Shown here: positions 32,114-40,722 of the stretch, in pieces
Numbering within the stretch: position 1 is the first letter of the stretch
Layout of the letters: each line of letters begins with the position of its first letter
Assembly (NCBI GenBank): GCA_014239365.1
Contig: JAAZZB010000069.1
Coordinates: 1 to 43,051, forward strand
DNA length: 43,051 nucleotides
Source of the DNA: Verrucomicrobiia bacterium
GTDB lineage: Bacteria; Verrucomicrobiota; Verrucomicrobiia; Limisphaerales; UBA1100
Reading direction: 5' to 3'
Notes under the pieces: generated by a model
What the model was told of the DNA's origin: nothing
Seen by the model: only the letters and a program-made list of their open reading frames with translations
Database searches by the model: none
Program-made: the position numbers and the translations under genes

Positions 32114-33264
32114 AGTCGGCCCTCCGTGTAAAGTTTCCACCAACCGGGATTCACCACCGCGTCGGCAAATTTTTCATTCACGCGTTGGTGCAACCCTTCG
32201 GCCAAACGCTCGCGCAAATCGCCATCCTCCAAAACTTTTTGAATCGCATCCGTCAACGCGACCGCATCGCGTGCCTTGCAGAGCAAACCCGACTCGCCGT
32301 CCACCACCACCTCGCGGCAGCCCGGCACATCCGTCGCCACCACCGCCCGCCTCATCAAGCCCGCCTCCAGCAACACCCGCGGCAAGCCCTCGCGATACGT
32401 CGGCAACACCAACAAATGACTCGTCGCAATTTGCGCGAGCACATCATCCCGTCGGCCAAGCCATTCACAGCCCTCAACATTTCCAAACGCTTCCGCCTCG
32501 CCGCGCGTAAAACTTTTCGGATTCCCCGCATCCACATCACCGCACAACGCCAACTCTACCGGCACGCCCGCCGCGCGCAATGCCGCGTGTGCTTCAATGA
32601 GTTCCGCCATGCCTTTGTCCTTTAATAAACGGCCCACGAAAATCATCCGCCACGGCGGGCCATCGGGTTCGGGCGTGGGATTGGAAAGCGCGCCGTCGAT
32701 GCTGCCGGGCAAGCATGCAAGTTGATTTCCCGAAAGCCCCGCGTGATCGCGCCACCAATTAAGGTCATCGTGATTTTGAAACACCGTCATCGCGCCCGGC
32801 GCGCGAAACGCACGACGCAAACACCAATCCACCCCGCCGCGCAGCAAACGCAATTTCATCGAGCGCGCTTCGTCCGAATACAAACTACCCATCCCAATGA
32901 CGTGATTCACCACCATCGGCCGCTCGCGCACCCCACGCATCGCCAGCCACCCGAACAACACGCACCGCAACGAAATGCAATGCAGCACATCGGCTTTAAA
33001 ACCGTCGATGGCTTTGCGCACGGCCTTTGCAGCGGCCAAGGTTTCGGTTGGGGAAATTTTATCGCGCGATAGCATCATTGGAAACACTTGTAATCCCGCC
33101 GCTTCCAATTCCGCCACTGCCTCGCCGGGCGGACAAATCACCCCCACCGTCGCGCCCTGTGCCACCAGCCATTTGGCCAAAGACAAGCGATGGGCCCGAA
33201 AGGCCCAATCTGCTGCCGACACAAATAAAATGCGCGGATTTAGTTTTCCTGTTCCCTCAGCCAC
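32110..33264 (-). CDS. Glycosyltransferase family 4
   Basis: A 384-aa GT-B transferase. ILFVSAADWAFRAHRLSLAKWL (about 12-33) is the start, with VNHVIGMGSLYSD in the acceptor half, and in the donor half MIFVGRLLKDKGMAELIEA and an intact E-x7-E motif in YREGLPRVLLEAGL. This pattern (long H-rich acceptor loop, then VATDVPGCREVV) resembles the PglA/WbpX-type transferases that add the second sugar after the lipid-linked one, which fits a neighbour of WecA type. The start is GTG at 33264, 25 bp inside asnB. The end is coupled to the WecA-like gene (GTGA). Sugar unknown. Confidence 0.88.
   Translation of the reverse strand: MAEGTGKLNPRILFVSAADWAFRAHRLSLAKWLVAQGATVGVICPPGEAVAELEAAGLQVFPMMLSRDKISPTETLAAAKAVRKAIDGFKADVLHCISLRCVLFGWLAMRGVRERPMVVNHVIGMGSLYSDEARSMKLRLLRGGVDWCLRRAFRAPGAMTVFQNHDDLNWWRDHAGLSGNQLACLPGSIDGALSNPTPEPDGPPWRMIFVGRLLKDKGMAELIEAHAALRAAGVPVELALCGDVDAGNPKSFTRGEAEAFGNVEGCEWLGRRDDVLAQIATSHLLVLPTYREGLPRVLLEAGLMRRAVVATDVPGCREVVVDGESGLLCKARDAVALTDAIQKVLEDGDLRERLAEGLHQRVNEKFADAVVNPGWWKLYTEGRL
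32120..32125 (-). promoter_or_regulatory. Shine-Dalgarno that fixes the WecA-like start
   Basis: GGAGGG on the minus strand lies 6 nt before GTG 32113-32111 and inside the end of the GT4 gene. It supports the GTG over the TTG at 32143 that a longest-ORF caller would choose. Confidence 0.75.
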
Positions 33265-35057
33265 AACTCCAGCACCAGCAGCGTGTACTTCAACATCGGC
33301 AAATTACGATCACCCGTCAGGCGATCGGCCAGCAAGTCCTGCAAAAACCGGCGGCTCACAAACTGCTCCGCTCGCGCGCCGGACGCAAGCGAATCGTGCA
33401 GCAGCTCCCGCCAATCCTCCGCCAGCCAACGCGCCACCGGGGCCTCGAAACCGCGCTTGGGAGCGTTCAATACGGCGGGCGACAATTCGTCAGCGTATGC
33501 TTTGCGCAAAAATGATTTAGTTTGTCCACCGCGCAACAAATCCCCATCCGAAATGCCCGCCGCAAACTCCGCCAACTCGTGATCCAAAAACGGCGACCGC
33601 GCCTCCAGCGAATGCGCCATCGTCGCCATATCCATTTTCACCAGCAAATCGCTGAGCAAATTGATGCGCTGATCCAAATGCATTTGCTGACGCAACGGTG
33701 AAAGGCCCGTTTCCATTTGACCCTCCACCCAATCCTCCGTGGATCGCATTACGCCGCCCTGCCAGTGGCTTTGCTTATCCGTTTCCAAAAGCAAATCATT
33801 CGACCATTCCAAATAACGGCGACCCCCAGTCGAGCCAGCCCCGCGCGCGAAGCGTCGCAAAAACCAAATGCGCGAACGCCGTCCGCCAGCGGGAAGCGCC
33901 GCCAAGGCCTTCCACAAAAAACGCGGCACAACTCCCACGCGGCCCAATTGAAACGCCGCAAGATGCCGCCGATAGCCGGCAAACAGTTCATCGCCACCAT
34001 CGCCGTTGAGCACCACCTTCACGTGGCGCGCCGCCGCCCGCGCCACTGCCCAACACGGCAGCGCGCTCGAATCAGCAAAGGGCTGATCGTAATGCCGCAC
34101 CACCGAAAGCAAATCCTCGCGAGGCGAAATCTCCAGCGGCAACACTTCGTGCCGCACGCCCAACGCGCGCGCCGTGTCCGCCGCCACCGCCGATTCATCC
34201 AGCGCGGGGTCATCCATTTTCACCGTGAACGTCCGCAACGACTCCCCCACCTCCTTCGCCGCCTCGATGGCCACGATCGTCGAATCCACGCCGCCCGACA
34301 AAAATACGCCAACCGGAACATCGCTACGCAACCGCAACCGCACCGATTCCCGAATGTGCTCGCGCACAGTTCCCGATGCACTGGATTTTTGATAGCTCCA
34401 AAATTTTCGCGTTTTTATTTCGCCGCCATCGAACGTCAACACCGTGGCTGGCGGCACTTGCTGCACATTTTCGAAAACCGTTTCCGGCTGCGGCACACAC
34501 CCAAGCGACAAAAAATCATAGACCCCCTGTTCCCGCACCGCCCATTTTGCATTAGGCAACAACGCCCTCAGCGCCTTCAACTCCGAAGCAAACGCCAACG
34601 AATCGCCACCCGGCTGCCGAAAATACAACGGCTTTTTCCCAAACCGATCCCGCGCCAAAACCAATCGCTGCTTTCGGCCGTCCCACAACGCAATCGCGAA
34701 CATCCCACGCAAGTGCTCCACAAACCCGTCACCATATTCCTCATACAAATGCGGCAACACCTCCGCATCCGTCCGCGACCGCAACGAATGCCCCCGCGCC
34801 CGCAACCCCTCGGCCAACTCCACGTGATTATAAATTTCCCCATTCATCACCGCCACCACCGCACCCGATTCATCCCGCACCGGCTGCACCCCCACCGTCA
34901 AATCAACAATCGACAACCGCCGAATACCCAACCGCACCCCGCTCGCGGCAAAATCCTTGGCCTCATCCGGCCCGCGGTGTTCCAGCCGGTTCATCGCCGC
35001 TGCCCAATGCGGTTCCTCAACTTTCGAAACGTTAAATTGGCCAAGGATACCGCACAT
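33240..35057 (-). CDS. asnB: Glutamine-hydrolysing asparagine synthase family amidotransferase
   Basis: A 605-aa protein from ATG 35057 so that Cys2 (MCGILGQF) becomes the Ntn nucleophile after Met removal. An open frame extends to 35294, but Cys2 and the fold argue for the short form. The glutaminase domain (2-about 190) shows RRLSIVDL, MNGEIYNH and RDRFGKKPLY; the synthetase domain has the PP-loop SGGVDS at 254-259. It would transfer glutamine ammonia to an ATP-activated carboxylate. In glycan clusters such proteins often amidate uronic acids (inference). It abuts the GT2 gene (1 bp) and overlaps the GT4 gene (25 bp). Free asparagine synthesis is the alternative. Confidence 0.93.
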   Translation of the reverse strand: MCGILGQFNVSKVEEPHWAAAMNRLEHRGPDEAKDFAASGVRLGIRRLSIVDLTVGVQPVRDESGAVVAVMNGEIYNHVELAEGLRARGHSLRSRTDAEVLPHLYEEYGDGFVEHLRGMFAIALWDGRKQRLVLARDRFGKKPLYFRQPGGDSLAFASELKALRALLPNAKWAVREQGVYDFLSLGCVPQPETVFENVQQVPPATVLTFDGGEIKTRKFWSYQKSSASGTVREHIRESVRLRLRSDVPVGVFLSGGVDSTIVAIEAAKEVGESLRTFTVKMDDPALDESAVAADTARALGVRHEVLPLEISPREDLLSVVRHYDQPFADSSALPCWAVARAAARHVKVVLNGDGGDELFAGYRRHLAAFQLGRVGVVPRFLWKALAALPAGGRRSRIWFLRRFARGAGSTGGRRYLEWSNDLLLETDKQSHWQGGVMRSTEDWVEGQMETGLSPLRQQMHLDQRINLLSDLLVKMDMATMAHSLEARSPFLDHELAEFAAGISDGDLLRGGQTKSFLRKAYADELSPAVLNAPKRGFEAPVARWLAEDWRELLHDSLASGARAEQFVSRRFLQDLLADRLTGDRNLPMLKYTLLVLELWLREQEN

Positions 35058-35058
35058 T

Positions 35059-35940
35059 TTAGGAATCTCTTTTGCGCGCCACGCGTTCGGCGCGCGTGAT
35101 GCGTTGGCTGTGAGAATGGCGCCGCAATCGATTAAACATTGCCGAAGCCCACGCGTCGGGCAGAATTTTTGCCACAAAAAGCCATCCAAAAAATAATCCG
35201 AGCGGGTAAGTGGATGGTTGCCGCCGCCATTCCCGCCACGCGCGCCAGAGTGCTCCCAGCCGAAATGCCGCCGTGTGTTTTTTGCGGATGCCACTCCATA
35301 ATGTGCAATGGCGTTTGCCGGAAAGGCTGAGCAACATCCCGCCCTGCGCCACGCGATAATGGAAGAGCGGTTGCTTCACGGTCACTCCGCGCCAACCGCC
35401 GCGGCCGAGACGGATGTTGAATTCCCAATCTTCGTAGCCTTGCCGCATCGATTCGTCGTAACCGCCCGCTTCCGTCCACGCGATTTTGGGCAAGAGCAAA
35501 CAGTACGGCAATTGATTAAGGAATAGTTGTTCAAAGTGATTGTAGTTTTTTTTGAGCAAGCCTTCCGCTTCGCCCTCGAGAATCATTTGGGGGAAGGCAA
35601 ATGCCGGGGAAGGGGCGGCTTGTTGTGCCTCGAGAAGTAGGGCTACGGCGTTGGGTTCAAGCCAGTCGTCGCAGTCGAGCGGAAGAACAAATTCGCCACG
35701 CGCCTCACGAAAACCTCGGTTGCGGGCGGCGGGCAAGCCGCCGTTTTCCTGATGCACCACGCGAATGTCACCGTCGAGGGCATCGAGCAATTCCGTCGTC
35801 TCCGGCTCGGTGGAGCCGTCATTGACGATGAGGATTTCGAGGTTGGGATGCGTCTGCGCGCGCGCGCTGTCGAGGGCTTGGGCGAGATGCGCGTGAGCGT
35901 TGTAGCAGGGGAGGATGATGCTGACGAGCGGCGCGCTCAT
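35059..35940 (-). CDS. Glycosyltransferase family 2
   Basis: A 293-aa GT-A transferase. The start ATG 35940 (MSAPLVSIILPCYNAHAHL) is the typical GT2 beginning and overlaps the methyltransferase stop (ATGA); a start at 35988 would add an unrelated stretch. VNDGSTEPET and LPLDCDDWLEPNA (about 85-97) form the nucleotide-metal site, then AGGYDESMRQGYEDWEFNIRLGRGGWRG, the typical acceptor-domain motif. The C-terminal 60 residues are hydrophobic-basic, perhaps a membrane contact. The stop is 1 bp before asnB. Sugar unknown. Confidence 0.9.
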   Translation of the reverse strand: MSAPLVSIILPCYNAHAHLAQALDSARAQTHPNLEILIVNDGSTEPETTELLDALDGDIRVVHQENGGLPAARNRGFREARGEFVLPLDCDDWLEPNAVALLLEAQQAAPSPAFAFPQMILEGEAEGLLKKNYNHFEQLFLNQLPYCLLLPKIAWTEAGGYDESMRQGYEDWEFNIRLGRGGWRGVTVKQPLFHYRVAQGGMLLSLSGKRHCTLWSGIRKKHTAAFRLGALWRAWREWRRQPSTYPLGLFFGWLFVAKILPDAWASAMFNRLRRHSHSQRITRAERVARKRDS

Positions 35941-36716
35941 TGGCGATCGCTTTCGATGCGCTCGCAACACATCCAAATTTCGCCCCATAACGTATGCGTC
36001 ACCGTCGACCGCAAACCCGCGGCGGCCAGTTCAGCATTCAGTTCGTCAAGCCTATGCTCAATAAAATGTTCCGCATCGGAAAAATAATTGAGACCCAATT
36101 CCTTGCGCATCGGCATTTTCCAATCGCGCTCAAAATGCGGCACGCGAATGAGCACACGTTTGGGTTGGGCATTTTCCAAAATGGCTTTCAAAAAACCAAC
36201 ACGATCCTCAATGTGTTCCAGCACGTTGGACAACACCACCGCTTGCCACGGGCCATCGGGCAGCGAATCGCACACGTCGGTTTTCACAAAGGATAAATTA
36301 TCCGGATTATCCGCCGCTCGGGCCTCGGCGAGGCGTCCGTCATCGCGATCCACACCCACCACTTCGCAGCCCTTCACACGCGTGGCGATGCTGCGCGCCA
36401 CCGCGCCCACACCGCAGCCAATGTCTAACACGCGCGCGCCTTCGGGAATGTGTTCCACAAAAAAATCGTGATAGCGCGTGAGGCGATGTTTCGGATGCAC
36501 GCCCTCGCCAAATGCCACGGCGCGTTCGTTGGTCACCCAATCGAGACGGTCTTGAAGCTGTAGCATTTGCGCCAGGCCGCCCTGCGGTTCCCCGCGCGAA
36601 TCCAGAATGAACAATCCCGTAAAAACCCCTTCACGCCAACGCGCAGGCAACAACCGCCAAGGCCACGACAACACATTGGCCACTGCCAACAAACAGCTTT
36701 TGCGGGAAGCGTTCAT
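35937..36716 (-). CDS. Class I SAM-dependent methyltransferase (Methyltransf_11-like)
   Basis: A 259-aa methyltransferase. VLDIGCGVGAVARSIA (about 95-110) is motif I, VVGVDRDDGRLAEA the acidic post-I strand, and VVLSNVLEHIEDRVGFLKAIL the hallmark of the Methyltransf_11/23 group. The N-terminal 60 residues (an amphipathic helix-like WPWRLLPARWREGVF) are additional to the core. It overlaps both neighbours through ATGA junctions, at 36716-36713 and 35940-35937. The acceptor is unknown but the operon is entirely glycan-related. Confidence 0.87.
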   Translation of the reverse strand: MNASRKSCLLAVANVLSWPWRLLPARWREGVFTGLFILDSRGEPQGGLAQMLQLQDRLDWVTNERAVAFGEGVHPKHRLTRYHDFFVEHIPEGARVLDIGCGVGAVARSIATRVKGCEVVGVDRDDGRLAEARAADNPDNLSFVKTDVCDSLPDGPWQAVVLSNVLEHIEDRVGFLKAILENAQPKRVLIRVPHFERDWKMPMRKELGLNYFSDAEHFIEHRLDELNAELAAAGLRSTVTHTLWGEIWMCCERIESDRQ

Positions 36717-37807
36717 TTCAATAATTGCTCAAACACTTCGCGGTGGCGTTGAATCCACGGCTGAATATCGAACCGTTCCACCGCACGCGCGCGGGCGGCT
36801 TGGCCCATCGCTTTGCGCTGTTCAGCAATTTTGAACATCCCTTCGCCCATCGCTTCCGCCGTGGGCGGGCGCGGCGTTTCCCAATCCTCGGGACACTCCA
36901 ATCCCACGCCAGCCTCCGTGCCCACGAGTTCAGGCACGCCACCGTTTGCGGAAAACAAAACCGGCAATCCACACGCCATCGCTTCCAACACAGCGTTTGG
37001 GCACGCGTCCTGATGGGTAGTGAGCAGGAATACATCCGCCGAGCGAAACACGTCCGGTGCCTCCACCTGCGAATAGGGGCCAGCGATTTTCACGGATTTT
37101 CGCAAATCCATTTCATCGATTTGCTGCCGGATTTCCAAAAGTGTTTTGGAATCAAATTGACCGGCAATCGTAAGGCTCGCATCAATCCCTGCATCCCGCA
37201 CGGCGCGCAATCCTGCCACCGCCACCTCCAGCCGATACCGATGATGATGCCCGAAACGGCCGGTGACCAGAAACCGAACCGGCCCATCGGTGCGGAGGAA
37301 TTCGGTCGGCACGAATCGGGTTGTATCCACCGCGTTGTGCAATACTTCCCCGGCCCCATCGCGTTCGCCTAAATGTTCGTGCGCGGCGCGCCGACAATAT
37401 TCGCTTTGAAAAAAAACGTGATTGGCCGCGTGAAAGGCGCGCGCCATTCGGCGATTTTCTGCACGCCAGTCGCCGCCAAACCAAGCGGGATAAAACGTGC
37501 CGTTTTGATTATGAACAATCGGCGTGCCGCGCCGCCGCAACCGCGCCAAGGCAGCGCCGGAAAGATGCGGCGCGCTGCTCAGCGAGTAAACCAAATTGAA
37601 GCGCCAACCCGCCTCGGGGAAATGTTCGCGCAACCGGCGCACCTTCACCCGCGGCCCGCCCGCGCCATCCGCGCGCGCTCCACCGTAATGCACAGCGATT
37701 TCGCGCGAACCCGAGGCCAAGCCATTCGCCCACACCCGCGTGCCACACAGGCCACCATAAATTCGTCGCGCCATCCGCTTTGCCAATGATGCATCAGACT
37801 GCTTCAT
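36713..37807 (-). CDS. Glycosyltransferase family 4
   Basis: A 364-aa GT-B enzyme. The first 30 residues are basic; then YSLSSAPHLSG and VHNQNGTFYPAWFGGDW in the acceptor half. In the donor half VRFLVTGRFGHHHRYRL and SADVFLLTTHQDACPNAVLEAMACG carry the E-x7-E site with Asp in place of the first Glu. The start ATG 37807 lies 14 bp inside the end of the upstream GT4 gene; Met at 37774 is an alternative. The stop overlaps the methyltransferase start (ATGA). Substrate unknown. Confidence 0.9.
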   Translation of the reverse strand: MKQSDASLAKRMARRIYGGLCGTRVWANGLASGSREIAVHYGGARADGAGGPRVKVRRLREHFPEAGWRFNLVYSLSSAPHLSGAALARLRRRGTPIVHNQNGTFYPAWFGGDWRAENRRMARAFHAANHVFFQSEYCRRAAHEHLGERDGAGEVLHNAVDTTRFVPTEFLRTDGPVRFLVTGRFGHHHRYRLEVAVAGLRAVRDAGIDASLTIAGQFDSKTLLEIRQQIDEMDLRKSVKIAGPYSQVEAPDVFRSADVFLLTTHQDACPNAVLEAMACGLPVLFSANGGVPELVGTEAGVGLECPEDWETPRPPTAEAMGEGMFKIAEQRKAMGQAARARAVERFDIQPWIQRHREVFEQLLK

Positions 37808-38909
37808 CCAACAGCGGTTGATAGACCTCCTCCCAATGCCGCCGCGCCACGACCTTCCAATCGCACGGCAACACCGCCTCGTGCGCCTTGGCGGTCAGTT
37901 GCTCGCGGGCGACTTCATCCAAAGCAAGAATCATTTGCGCGCGATCCACCAGCCCATCGACATCCTCCGAAGCCGCCAAGCCACCAGTCACCTCATCCAC
38001 AATCAAATCCGGTGCCATCCCCACCGCCGTAGAAACCACCGGCACCCGAGCCGCCATACTCTCCATCAGTGCCATCGGCCCGCCCTCCTCGCGGGAGGTC
38101 ATCAAGTACAAATCCAGCGCGTGATACAACTCCAGCAAGCCGGCGCGCTCGGGAGGATAATGGTGCTGAAACGGAATGCCGCGCGCCCGCAATCCAGCTT
38201 TCACAAACCCGCGTGCGGGGCCGGAAAGCAAAACCTCCACCGGCAACTCCTTGGCCAGTTGCTCCAGTACATCCAAAAAAATATCCGGCCCCTTGATCGG
38301 TTTAGGCTCCAAACCATCGCCCCAGCCAACCCCATCTTTTTGAAACGAACCGATCACAATCGCTTCGTCAGAAAAGCCAAATCGCGCACGGGCGGCCGCG
38401 CGTTCCTCCGACGTTGGCAGAGTGAACATCGCGACATCAGTGCCAATGGGAATATGTACGATTTTATCTGCAGCCACGCCCCAATCCATCAAACGCCGGC
38501 GAACAACACCGGCCGAAGCTACGATGCGGCGCAGTTGAGATTCAGTTTTCAAAAAACGCTCGATGTGCTTTTCCACTGTCGGCCCGTCCTCCGGTTTGCC
38601 GTGAAAAAAAGAAACCACCGGCCGATTCGTGCGGGAGAAATGCGGTGCCCAATCCACCCACATATATTGTGAACCAAAATGCGCCACGCGATTTATCAAC
38701 CGATGCGGAGCCAGCGTAGTGGCGACTTTGCCGCGTTCTTCCTCAGGCAACCCATCCCGAATCCCTTCACCCACCCAACGGATCGCCCAATCTGCATCTT
38801 CCACTACAAATTGAATTGGAGCACCACTCCCACGACCGCCCAAGGCACCCGACACCCGAAACGGCAGCGATTGCAAACCCATCCTAAAAGATCGCAATAC
38901 ACTCCGCAT
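37794..38909 (-). CDS. Glycosyltransferase family 4
   Basis: A 371-aa GT-B enzyme from ATG 38909, which overlaps the methyltransferase stop by one base (TGATG). The longer frame to 39017 is out of the family pattern and overlaps the neighbouring gene, so it is not used. IQFVVEDADWAIRWVGEGI starts the acceptor half. The donor half has VIGSFQKDGVGWGDGL and a clear E-x7-E in REEGGPMALMESM. Sits between the methyltransferase at 38909 and the GT4 at 36713. Substrate unknown. Confidence 0.9.
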   Translation of the reverse strand: MRSVLRSFRMGLQSLPFRVSGALGGRGSGAPIQFVVEDADWAIRWVGEGIRDGLPEEERGKVATTLAPHRLINRVAHFGSQYMWVDWAPHFSRTNRPVVSFFHGKPEDGPTVEKHIERFLKTESQLRRIVASAGVVRRRLMDWGVAADKIVHIPIGTDVAMFTLPTSEERAAARARFGFSDEAIVIGSFQKDGVGWGDGLEPKPIKGPDIFLDVLEQLAKELPVEVLLSGPARGFVKAGLRARGIPFQHHYPPERAGLLELYHALDLYLMTSREEGGPMALMESMAARVPVVSTAVGMAPDLIVDEVTGGLAASEDVDGLVDRAQMILALDEVAREQLTAKAHEAVLPCDWKVVARRHWEEVYQPLLDEAV

Positions 38910-39580
38910 CACACTTTGGCCATCGGTTTCCGAGCCACGCCCAGCAGCATATGAGCGATCCACGCGCCGGGGATGAACGGGGCCAACACCGCACTCAATC
39001 CACGCGTGAGCAGCCATTCATACGGCAGAAAAAACTCGTGATGCAAACAACGCAACACACCCTGCCGTTTATGGATGGGGTTTAAGGCCTCCACCTCAAA
39101 GCCCGCTTTCGCCAATTCGTGCGCCCATTCCGCTCGGGTGAAACGGTATTGATAGAATCGTTCCCTTAAGTTGGGATTAGCAGGTTTTTCGAATGTGCCC
39201 TTCGTGCTCATCCGCCAATTTTCAAACGGCACCGAAGCAAACAACACGCCGCCCGGCTTCAAAATGCGGAACGCCTCCCGCAAACAATCGCCCGGCCCAT
39301 CTTCAAAATGCTCAAACACCCCCCACGAAAAACAGACTTCAAAAGTATTCTCCTCCATTCCGGTATCACGAATATCACCCGCCTGAAAATCACTATCAGG
39401 AAACCGCTCCCGCAATTGCCCCACCGTCTTGCGGCTGATATCCAGCCCCGTAATCTCAAACCCTTCACGCTCAAAAAACAAAACCCAATCCCCCAACCCG
39501 CACCCCGCATCTAACAAACGCCCCTCCGGAAATTCACCCAAATAATCCCGCATCACCCGAAACTCATCCTGCCGCCCCAC
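38909..39580 (-). CDS. Class I SAM-dependent methyltransferase (Methyltransf_11/25-like), start uncertain
   Basis: A 223-aa methyltransferase if read from GTG 39580. RLLDAGCGLGDWVLFFE (about 21-37) is motif I, ITGLDIS the acidic strand, and SWGVFEHFEDGPGDCL with LKPGGVLFASVP the later motifs. In frame upstream the sequence continues for 16 codons (coding VWEREGGPKGHVDK before the GTG) up to a TGA with no ATG, GTG or TTG, so the N-terminus may have been truncated or the start lost. There is no convincing ribosome site. It is the first gene of the nine-gene minus unit, 113 bp from the GT gene at 39694. Substrate unknown. Confidence 0.82.
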   Translation of the reverse strand: MGRQDEFRVMRDYLGEFPEGRLLDAGCGLGDWVLFFEREGFEITGLDISRKTVGQLRERFPDSDFQAGDIRDTGMEENTFEVCFSWGVFEHFEDGPGDCLREAFRILKPGGVLFASVPFENWRMSTKGTFEKPANPNLRERFYQYRFTRAEWAHELAKAGFEVEALNPIHKRQGVLRCLHHEFFLPYEWLLTRGLSAVLAPFIPGAWIAHMLLGVARKPMAKV

Positions 39581-39693
39581 CTTGTCAACGTGCCCCTTCG
39601 GCCCGCCCTCCCTTTCCCAAACCTTAGTTCAGTGATCCTCAACGAAGACCGCCTCATCAAGCAACGATCCCTGTAATTCAATGAAATCTTTTC

Positions 39694-40722
39694 TCATCGA
39701 AGCGGAATCTGATTGAGCAACGCAAACCAAGGGCGAGCCCAATGCCTTCTTTTGAAAATCAGATCCTCCTTGTTTTCTAATAGATTCTTAAATAAAGCAT
39801 GGTAAGCCTCACACATAACACTTGATTTATTGTTCCAAGATGCCATGCGGCTCGAAATTTCCTGGTATTGGACGAATAATTTGTTTAATGCCCCCTCGAA
39901 TGCGGCGCCCTCAAACCCAAACCCAAACCCCTCGCAATATTCAGGCATACAGCCACTCTCCCGGTATAAAATAGGCAGCCCACAAGAACCGGCTTCCACC
40001 TGATGGTTCCCGCCCGGCTCGTTTATTGACCCCGTAATATAAGCATGATTCCGTTTTATCTCAGCAGCTAACAAAAATCCGTCCATCGGATCTAAAACTT
40101 GGGTATTTCGGAATTTAAAACCCGCAGGCAGATTACCAATGTAGGTGAAAGCAATCAGCTTACGCCACGAGGGATCATCAAGAATATCATCAAGTCTTTT
40201 ATAAACTTCAAATCCCTTGTTCCAATGATTACTCCAGTGATGAGTAACGATTCGGAGAGGTGATTTACCATCCCAATTCGACTTTCCATTTGAATTGAAA
40301 ACAGCTTCATCCGCGCCATTTAGAATTACAGAATGCGACTTCCTTCGGTGACGTCGCCATGCTGGTATTGTCGCCAGCCAATTGCCAACAAAGACCGTAT
40401 GATCCGCACACTTATTCGCTATCCTCAAGATGGCGTTCATTCCCCAGGTACCCTTCCTTTCATCGCACTCATTCACCCTATGAACGACCAGCACATTAGA
40501 ATTTTTGAATGCCATATGGCGATATACTTGGCCAGCACCAAATGCAACGCCAGGACTGAGATTCCTTGGATCAGTCAACAGTATGATATCTATATCTGGA
40601 TCCCCCAATGCGTATACTACTTCATGCCCTATTGATAACAGATATTTTGAAAGAGAATGCGCAAATCGATTCCCCCCACCCCATGGACCTGATCTCAAAC
40701 GAAATCCAATAGCAATTTTCAT
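39694..40722 (-). CDS. GT4-like glycosyltransferase
   Basis: A 342-aa protein from ATG 40722 (MKIAIGFRLRSGPWGGGNRFA), which overlaps the upstream stop by ATGA; the longer frame to 40791 is not supported. The Gly-rich loop GPWGGGNRFAHS is followed by VHRVNECDERK, VGNWLA and, in the donor half, RIVTHHWSNHWNKGF and an intact E-x7-E in NEPGGNHQVEAGSCG. GFGFGF near residue 270 comes from three AAACCC hexamers (39913-39930 on the plus strand). It belongs to the AT-rich block at the right end. Substrate unknown. Confidence 0.83.
   Translation of the reverse strand: MKIAIGFRLRSGPWGGGNRFAHSLSKYLLSIGHEVVYALGDPDIDIILLTDPRNLSPGVAFGAGQVYRHMAFKNSNVLVVHRVNECDERKGTWGMNAILRIANKCADHTVFVGNWLATIPAWRRHRRKSHSVILNGADEAVFNSNGKSNWDGKSPLRIVTHHWSNHWNKGFEVYKRLDDILDDPSWRKLIAFTYIGNLPAGFKFRNTQVLDPMDGFLLAAEIKRNHAYITGSINEPGGNHQVEAGSCGLPILYRESGCMPEYCEGFGFGFEGAAFEGALNKLFVQYQEISSRMASWNNKSSVMCEAYHALFKNLLENKEDLIFKRRHWARPWFALLNQIPLR
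39913..39930 (-). repeat. Three tandem hexamers inside a glycosyltransferase gene
   Basis: AAACCC is repeated three times on the plus strand and encodes Gly-Phe pairs on the minus strand. Expansion or loss would stay in frame, so it would lengthen or shorten the GF stretch, not switch the gene off. Confidence 0.5.

Noticed and set aside
33717..35099. 460-codon plus-strand frame over asnB
   Set aside because: Arg/His/Pro-rich with no domain; the minus strand encodes a complete asparagine synthase.
35058..35294. Longer start for AsnB at 35294
   Set aside because: It would put Cys2 in the interior, abolishing the Ntn nucleophile.
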